A DNA stretch of 64,000 bases from Pseudothauera rhizosphaerae (GTDB taxonomy: Bacteria; Pseudomonadota; Gammaproteobacteria; Burkholderiales; Rhodocyclaceae): NCBI RefSeq assembly GCF_004801305.1, contig NZ_SSOD01000002.1, forward strand, positions 124,001-188,000. Reading direction: 5' to 3'. The number at the start of each line of letters is the position of its first letter. Within the stretch, counting starts at the first letter, position 1. The notes below the pieces were generated by a model. That model worked only from the letters and a program-made list of their open reading frames with translations, was not told the origin of the DNA and made no database searches. The position numbers were made by a program, and so were the translations under genes. Positions 58,279-64,000 of the stretch are shown here, piece after piece.

Positions 58279-59217
58279 TTGAACAGCATCGTGTTGCGCA
58301 GCCTGGCGGGCGTGCTCGCGGCGGGTGCCCTGCTCGCGGCCTGGCTCGGTTACCGCCTCGGCTCGGAACCGGCCGAACCCGAAGCCGCGCCGCCCGCCGC
58401 GCACGTTCCGGTCATGGCGCCGGCCGTGCTCGCCGCCCGGCCCATCGCACCGGGGCAGCTCATCGGCGCGGAGGATGTGACGCTCGGAGCCGTCGAGGAA
58501 CCGGCACCCAAGGGCGTGGGCCGCGTGGAGGCGGTGGTCGGGCGCCTCGCGGTGGCGCACGTGGCGTCGGGCGAGGCGGTGCTTCCGGGACATCTGGCCC
58601 AGCAGGGGGCGGTCACGCCGCTGCTCGGGGCGGGCGAACGGGCGGTCGCGGTGAAGGTGGACGACGTCGTGGCGGTGGGCGGCTTCCTGCGTCCCGGCGA
58701 CCGCGTCGATGTGCTGCTCTACCTGCGCGCCGAACGCGAGACCGACAACCGCGCCTCGGCCCAGGTCGCACTGGAGAACCTGCGCGTGCTGGCGGTGGGC
58801 GAACTGGTGCCGGAATCGCCCGAGCCGGCTGGCGCATCCGAGGCCGCGTCCGGGAAGGACGGACTGGTTTCACGCAGCTCGGGCGACTCGCGCGAGGACG
58901 CGAAGAAGAAGGCCGGTGCGACCCGCGCCGTGGTGCTCGCGGTGCCGGCGGCCGAGGCGGCGCGGCTGATGCTCGCGGCCTCCGGCGGCACCCTGCGCCT
59001 GGCGTTGCGCGGCAATGCCGAGATGGCAGCAGCGGGCACGGCGCCCATCGCTGCCCGCCCGCTGCGCCTGGATGAACTCGCCCGCGGCGAGGACGCGTCG
59101 GCACGGACGGGCGGCACACAGGCGCCGCGCACGGCAGCGCGGCGCGTCGAATCCGGCCACCGCGTGACCGGACACCGCGGCGAACAGGTGGAAGTGGTTT
59201 CCGTGGGGGCACGGTGA
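58279..59217 (+). CDS. cpaB: Flp pilus assembly protein RcpC/CpaB
   Basis: 312 residues: N-terminal membrane helix (VLRSLAGVLAAGALLAAWLG), SAF domain (VLAARPIAPGQLIGAEDVTL) and RcpC domain (RAVAVKVDDVVAVGGFLRPG, DRVDVLLYL). The start is a TTG with GGAGGT eight bases before it. The stop overlaps the following GTG. It interacts with the secretin in the periplasm. Confidence 0.9.
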   Translation: MNSIVLRSLAGVLAAGALLAAWLGYRLGSEPAEPEAAPPAAHVPVMAPAVLAARPIAPGQLIGAEDVTLGAVEEPAPKGVGRVEAVVGRLAVAHVASGEAVLPGHLAQQGAVTPLLGAGERAVAVKVDDVVAVGGFLRPGDRVDVLLYLRAERETDNRASAQVALENLRVLAVGELVPESPEPAGASEAASGKDGLVSRSSGDSREDAKKKAGATRAVVLAVPAAEAARLMLAASGGTLRLALRGNAEMAAAGTAPIAARPLRLDELARGEDASARTGGTQAPRTAARRVESGHRVTGHRGEQVEVVSVGAR

Positions 59218-60581
59218 GGCAGATGATGAAGAACTGGATCCGGAGAGCTTGGCCGTTCGCGGCGGTGCTGATGCTGGTCGTGGCGGGAATCGCCCGGGCA
59301 GAGGGCGGTGCGGTCGAAACCTTCGCCGTCGAGGCGGGCAAGCAGGAGGTGCTGGTGCAGCCTGCACCCATCGTGCGCTGGGCGATCGGCGATCCCGAAC
59401 TCGCCGGCGTGATGGTGCTCAACGCGCGCACGCTGCTGATCACGGGCAAGCGCACCGGGGCGACCTCGCTCCTGGTATGGGGTGCAGGCACGGCGGGCAG
59501 CCCGGCGCGCCGCTATACGCTCGCGGTACTGCCGGGGGGCGACGGCGCCGGCACGCTCGCGCCCGCCCCCGCCGGCCGGGAACTCGTGCTGCAGGGCGAG
59601 GCGCCCTCCCTTGAAGCGCACGGGCGCAGCCGCCAGTTGCTCGCCCGTGGTGGCGGCGAAGGCGCGACGCCCCTCGACGCCAGCCGCAGTGCCTTCGACG
59701 GCCAGGTGCAGATCGACATCAAGGTGGTCGAGGTGAGCCGGCAGAGCCTGATGGACGCGGCTTTCTTCTTTGGCCGCAACAACCGCCACGGCAGGCTGGC
59801 CGCGCTGTCCGGGCGCGGCGTGCTGGACAGCATCGAGAGCAGCAACGGTGGCTGGACGGTGAAAAGCGCCACCGGCTTCCTCTCCAACCAGGACGCCTTC
59901 AACTTCGCCTGGGGTAACGCCGGGGCGGGGCTGCTGGCCACGCTTTCCGCACTGGAAGCGAACGGCTTCGCCTACACCCTGGCCGAGCCCTCGCTGGTGG
60001 CCCTGTCGGGGCAGACCGCGCGCTTTCACGCCGGCGGCGAGATTCCCATTCCGCTGCGCACCGGCAGCGGCGACGGCAGCAGCGTCACCATCGAGTACAA
60101 GGAATACGGCGTGCGTGTGGCGCTCACGCCCACCGTGCTCGACGGCGAGCGCATCTGGCTCAAGGTGGCGCCCGAGGTGAGCGAGCTCGACTTCGTCAAT
60201 GGCGTGCAGATCGGCGGCTTCAGCGTGCCGGGGCTCACGGTGCGCCGCACCGACACCAGCCTCTCGCTGGGCAACGGCGAGAGTTTCGTGATCAGCGGGC
60301 TCATCAGCCGCAACACTCTGAGCCAGGTGGACAAGTTCCCCGGCCTGGGCGACCTGCCTCTCATCGGCGCCTTTTTCCGCTCCACCCGCTTCGACCGCGA
60401 CGACAAGGAACTGATGATGGTGGTGACCGCACACCTGGTGCGCCCGCTCGCGCGCGATGCGCGCATGCCGCCCCTGCCCGGCGCGGCCGAGCACGAATAC
60501 AAGCCAAGCTTCTTCGAGATGTTCTTCCAGACCGCCCCGGTGGCGGCCCAGACCACCACCGACTCAGCGACAGGCGAGTAG
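59214..60581 (+). CDS. cpaC: Outer-membrane secretin RcpA/CpaC
   Basis: 455 residues: signal peptide (AWPFAAVLMLVVAGIARAEG), N-terminal domain (RTLLITGKRTGATSLLVWG) and secretin domain (SALEANGFAYTLAEPSLVAL, EYKEYGVRVALTPTVLDGER, FPGLGDLPLIGAFFRSTRF). The GTG at 59214 overlaps cpaB; ATGs at 59223 and 59226 are alternatives. It forms the outer-membrane pore of the pilus. Confidence 0.92.
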   Translation: MRQMMKNWIRRAWPFAAVLMLVVAGIARAEGGAVETFAVEAGKQEVLVQPAPIVRWAIGDPELAGVMVLNARTLLITGKRTGATSLLVWGAGTAGSPARRYTLAVLPGGDGAGTLAPAPAGRELVLQGEAPSLEAHGRSRQLLARGGGEGATPLDASRSAFDGQVQIDIKVVEVSRQSLMDAAFFFGRNNRHGRLAALSGRGVLDSIESSNGGWTVKSATGFLSNQDAFNFAWGNAGAGLLATLSALEANGFAYTLAEPSLVALSGQTARFHAGGEIPIPLRTGSGDGSSVTIEYKEYGVRVALTPTVLDGERIWLKVAPEVSELDFVNGVQIGGFSVPGLTVRRTDTSLSLGNGESFVISGLISRNTLSQVDKFPGLGDLPLIGAFFRSTRFDRDDKELMMVVTAHLVRPLARDARMPPLPGAAEHEYKPSFFEMFFQTAPVAAQTTTDSATGE

Positions 60582-60585
60582 CCGC

Positions 60586-61788
60586 ATGAACGAGCGCAAC
60601 AGCTTCATCGTCGTCACCCAGCGGCCCGACTGCGTCGCCTGGCTCACCAATGCGCTGCGCGAGGAAGGCGAGGTGCTGGAGGCCGAGAGCCCCTCGCTGG
60701 AACGCATCCTGCAGCTTGCCGATCTGGCCGGCGCTTCCGAGATATTCGTGCATCTCACCGCCGAGGGCCTGCGCCAGGAGGCGGTGCTGATCGAGAGCCT
60801 GGTGGCGGCCAAGCCCTTCCTGCCGGTGCTCGCCATCGGCGACAGCATGGACAACGTGCTGCTGCTCGCGGCCATGCGCGCCGGGGCGCGCGACTTCATC
60901 ACCCTCAAGGCGCAGCAGAGCGAGCTGCTCTCCATGGTGCGCCGCATCAAGCCGCGCGAGAACGGCGGCCAACGCACGCCCGGCGAACGCCGCGGCAAGG
61001 TCACCGCGGTGGTGAGTGCGCGCCCCGGCAGCGACGCGCCCATGCTCGCGCTGCACCTGGCGCTGGCGGTCCAGGAGCGCGAGCCGACCCTGCTCCTCGA
61101 TCTCGGCATGCCCCACGGCGATACCCTGATGTACCTGGGGCTGCAGCCCTCCTACAGCTTCGTCGATGCGGTGCGCAGTCTGCGGCGCCTGGACGTGACC
61201 CTGATCGAGACCGGCTTCGCGCGCCACCGCTCGGGCCTGTCGGTGCTGGCGATGCCCGACGAGCCGTGGTCCATCGGCCAGATGACCTCGGCCGACGTAT
61301 ACCTGCTGCTCTGTGCGCTGCGCTGGCATTTCGCCCACCTGGTGATCAACCTGGGCGGGCTGGTGCGTTCGGAGTTCCTGCTGCTGATGCTGAGCAACGT
61401 GGACAACATGGTGGTGCTCGCCGAGCAGAGCGTGCCGAGCTGCAAGCAGAACATCGGCCTGCTCAAGTACCTGCGCGAGAACAAGATCGACCTGGCGCAT
61501 GCCGGGCTGGTGGTCGACCGCTACCTCACGCGCATCCCGCCCGACGCCGACGGCATCGCGCGTTCGTTCGGCCTGCCCCTGTGGGGAACGCTGCCGCCCT
61601 CGGGCTTCACGCGGCTCACCGCCATGAACTGTGGCGAGAGCCTGTTCGAGATCGCGCCCAAGGACCCCTATACCGTCGGCGTGCGCCACCTTGCCCAGCG
61701 CCTCGTCGGTGAGCGCACCGACGCCGCCGAGCGCGGCCCGGGCTGGCTCGGGCGCCTGGGTGCGCGCCTGCGCGGCGCGGGGGCCTGA
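60586..61788 (+). CDS. tadZ: TadZ/CpaE, ParA-like localisation ATPase with deviant P-loop
   Basis: 400 residues. An N-terminal receiver-like domain (SFIVVTQRPDCVAWLTNALR ... VLAIGDSMDNVLLLAAMRAG ARDF) is followed by a ParA/MinD fold (GKVTAVVSARPGSDAPMLAL, LLLDLGMPHGDTLMYLGL, NVDNMVVLAEQSVPSCKQ). The P-loop position reads ARPGSDAPM, without the Lys and Thr of a functional Walker A, as in several TadZ proteins, so it may bind but not hydrolyse nucleotide. TadZ positions the Tad machine at the cell pole. Start ATG 60586. Confidence 0.88.
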   Translation: MNERNSFIVVTQRPDCVAWLTNALREEGEVLEAESPSLERILQLADLAGASEIFVHLTAEGLRQEAVLIESLVAAKPFLPVLAIGDSMDNVLLLAAMRAGARDFITLKAQQSELLSMVRRIKPRENGGQRTPGERRGKVTAVVSARPGSDAPMLALHLALAVQEREPTLLLDLGMPHGDTLMYLGLQPSYSFVDAVRSLRRLDVTLIETGFARHRSGLSVLAMPDEPWSIGQMTSADVYLLLCALRWHFAHLVINLGGLVRSEFLLLMLSNVDNMVVLAEQSVPSCKQNIGLLKYLRENKIDLAHAGLVVDRYLTRIPPDADGIARSFGLPLWGTLPPSGFTRLTAMNCGESLFEIAPKDPYTVGVRHLAQRLVGERTDAAERGPGWLGRLGARLRGAGA

Positions 61789-61790
61789 TC

Positions 61791-63058
<1,268 letters not shown>

Positions 63059-63062
<4 letters not shown>

Positions 63063-63976
63063 ATCCCTATTTCGCGCTCGCGCTGTTTCTTGCCGGCCTG
63101 CTGCTGGCGCTGGCCGGCTGGTCCTTCGTGTCGGGGCGGCAGGCCCGCGTGCGCGAGAAGGTCGAGCGCCACTTCGCCGGCATCATTCCCGGCGAGGCCC
63201 AGGCCGCCGTCACGGCACCGCGCCCCGGCGAGGCACGGTGGTGGCAACGCGCCCGGACCCGGCTCGGCGGGGCGCTCGGATACCAGTTCCGCCGCCGCGA
63301 CCTCGTGCTGTGGCCCGCGGCGCTTGCCGCGGCTGCCGTGCTCGGCGGCACGTGGCAGGGCGTTGCCGGCGCCGCGTTGGTGCCGGCGGGAATCCTCGCC
63401 GCCGCCGTGCTGGTGCTGCGCATGCGCCTGGCACGCCAGCGCGCACACCTGGTGGCGCAGTTGCCGGTCTTCCTCGACCTGATGCTGCGCGCGCTCGCCA
63501 CCGGCCGCGACGTGCACTCGGCGCTGCGCCTCGCAACCGAGGAATCGCAGGACCCGCTGCGCGAACTGATGATGCGGGTGAGACGCGAATCGGAACTCGG
63601 CGTGGACCTGGGTGAAGCCCTGCGCAACGTGGCCGAGAGCCGGAAGATTCCCGAGATCGGGCTGGTGGCCATGGGCCTCAAGATCAGCTACCACTTCGGC
63701 ACCAGCCCGAAGGAGATGCTGGCGTCGGTGATCACCATGATCCGCCAGCAGGAGCGCGCGCGCGGCGAACTGGCCGCGATGACCGGCGAGACGCGCATCT
63801 CGGCCTGGGTGCTGGGCTTGCTGCCGGTCGGCGTGGCGACCTACATCGCGCTCACCAACCCCGGCTATATGGCCGCCATGCTCGACGACCCGACCGGGCG
63901 GCTGACCTTTGCCGTGGCGGCAGGGCTGCAGGTGCTGGGCGTGCTGATCCTGTGGCGGATGATGCGCAGTGTGTGA
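63059..63976 (+). CDS. tadB: Inner-membrane platform protein TadB
   Basis: 305 residues, GspF-type: N-terminal helix (FALALFLAGLLLALAGWSFV), a central T2SF domain (LPVFLDLMLRALATGRDVHS, GEALRNVAESRKIPEIGLVA) and two C-terminal helices (ISAWVLGLLPVGVATYIALT; GRLTFAVAAGLQVLGVLILW). ATG start overlapping tadA. It is followed nine bases later by another ATG. Confidence 0.92.
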
Positions 63977-63985
63977 GGACGGATC

Positions 63986-64000
63986 ATGAACTGGTGGTGG
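63986..64000 (+). CDS. tadC: Start of the next Tad gene, probably tadC (cut by window end)
   Basis: Only five codons (MNWWW) are visible after the tadB stop, with AGGACGG upstream. tadC normally follows tadB, so the call rests on position. Confidence 0.5.

Overview
The window is a GC-rich betaproteobacterial chromosome segment, most likely from Rhodocyclales (Azoarcus/Thauera-like). This rests on gene order (surE-pcm-nlpD-rpoS; thrS-infC-rpmI-rplT-pheS-pheT-ihfA; gyrA-serC-pheA-hisC-tyrA-aroA-rpsA-ihfB-lapA-lapB), a tmRNA tag reading ANDERFALAA, and a single-chain AroA-cytidylate kinase fusion. The genus is an inference; no species can be named from the sequence alone.

Layout. (1) 1-34,400 is conserved host chromosome, nearly all on the minus strand: a transglutaminase and MltB on plus, then the rpoS operon, tRNA-Pro(GGG), the translation operon thrS to merR, tRNA-Val(GAC), a ydbH/ynbE/ydbL envelope cluster with an exonuclease, cysM, ugd, lapAB, ihfB, rpsA and the aromatic amino acid/serine supraoperon ending at gyrA. 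After gyrA come plus-strand mtaD, an OmpA-like gene and ubiG. (2) 34,465-34,842 is the tmRNA gene ssrA. (3) About 34,843-55,317 is a roughly 20.5 kb mobile element inserted at the 3' end of ssrA. (4) 55,388-56,899 is a membrane PAS-GGDEF protein. (5) 57,106-64,000 is the start of a Flp/Tad pilus locus (flp, tadV, a TadE-like pseudopilin, rcpC, rcpA, tadZ, tadA, tadB and the first codons of the next gene, probably tadC).

The most interesting part is the ssrA element. It has a P4-type integrase beside the attachment site, an AlpA-type regulator, an SSB, a RecA-like replication ATPase followed by iteron-like repeats, unknown coupled genes, a 686-residue protein with phage-like composition, a 1971-residue polyvalent protein (JAB-type protease motif, PLxRFG motif, five copies of an LF-x-DLAP motif), a small-terminase-like protein, a toxin-antitoxin module, divergent Arc-type repressors with four shared palindromes, and a chain of overlapping small genes including a Rha-like regulator. 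I see no large terminase, portal, capsid, tail or lysis gene. The layout resembles phage-inducible chromosomal islands (integrase - AlpA - replication - TerS), but this element carries two very large proteins of the kind associated with phage DNA ejection. My working hypothesis is a phage satellite that redirects the packaging of a helper phage and supplies its own polyvalent protein. The alternative is a prophage that has lost its head and tail genes.
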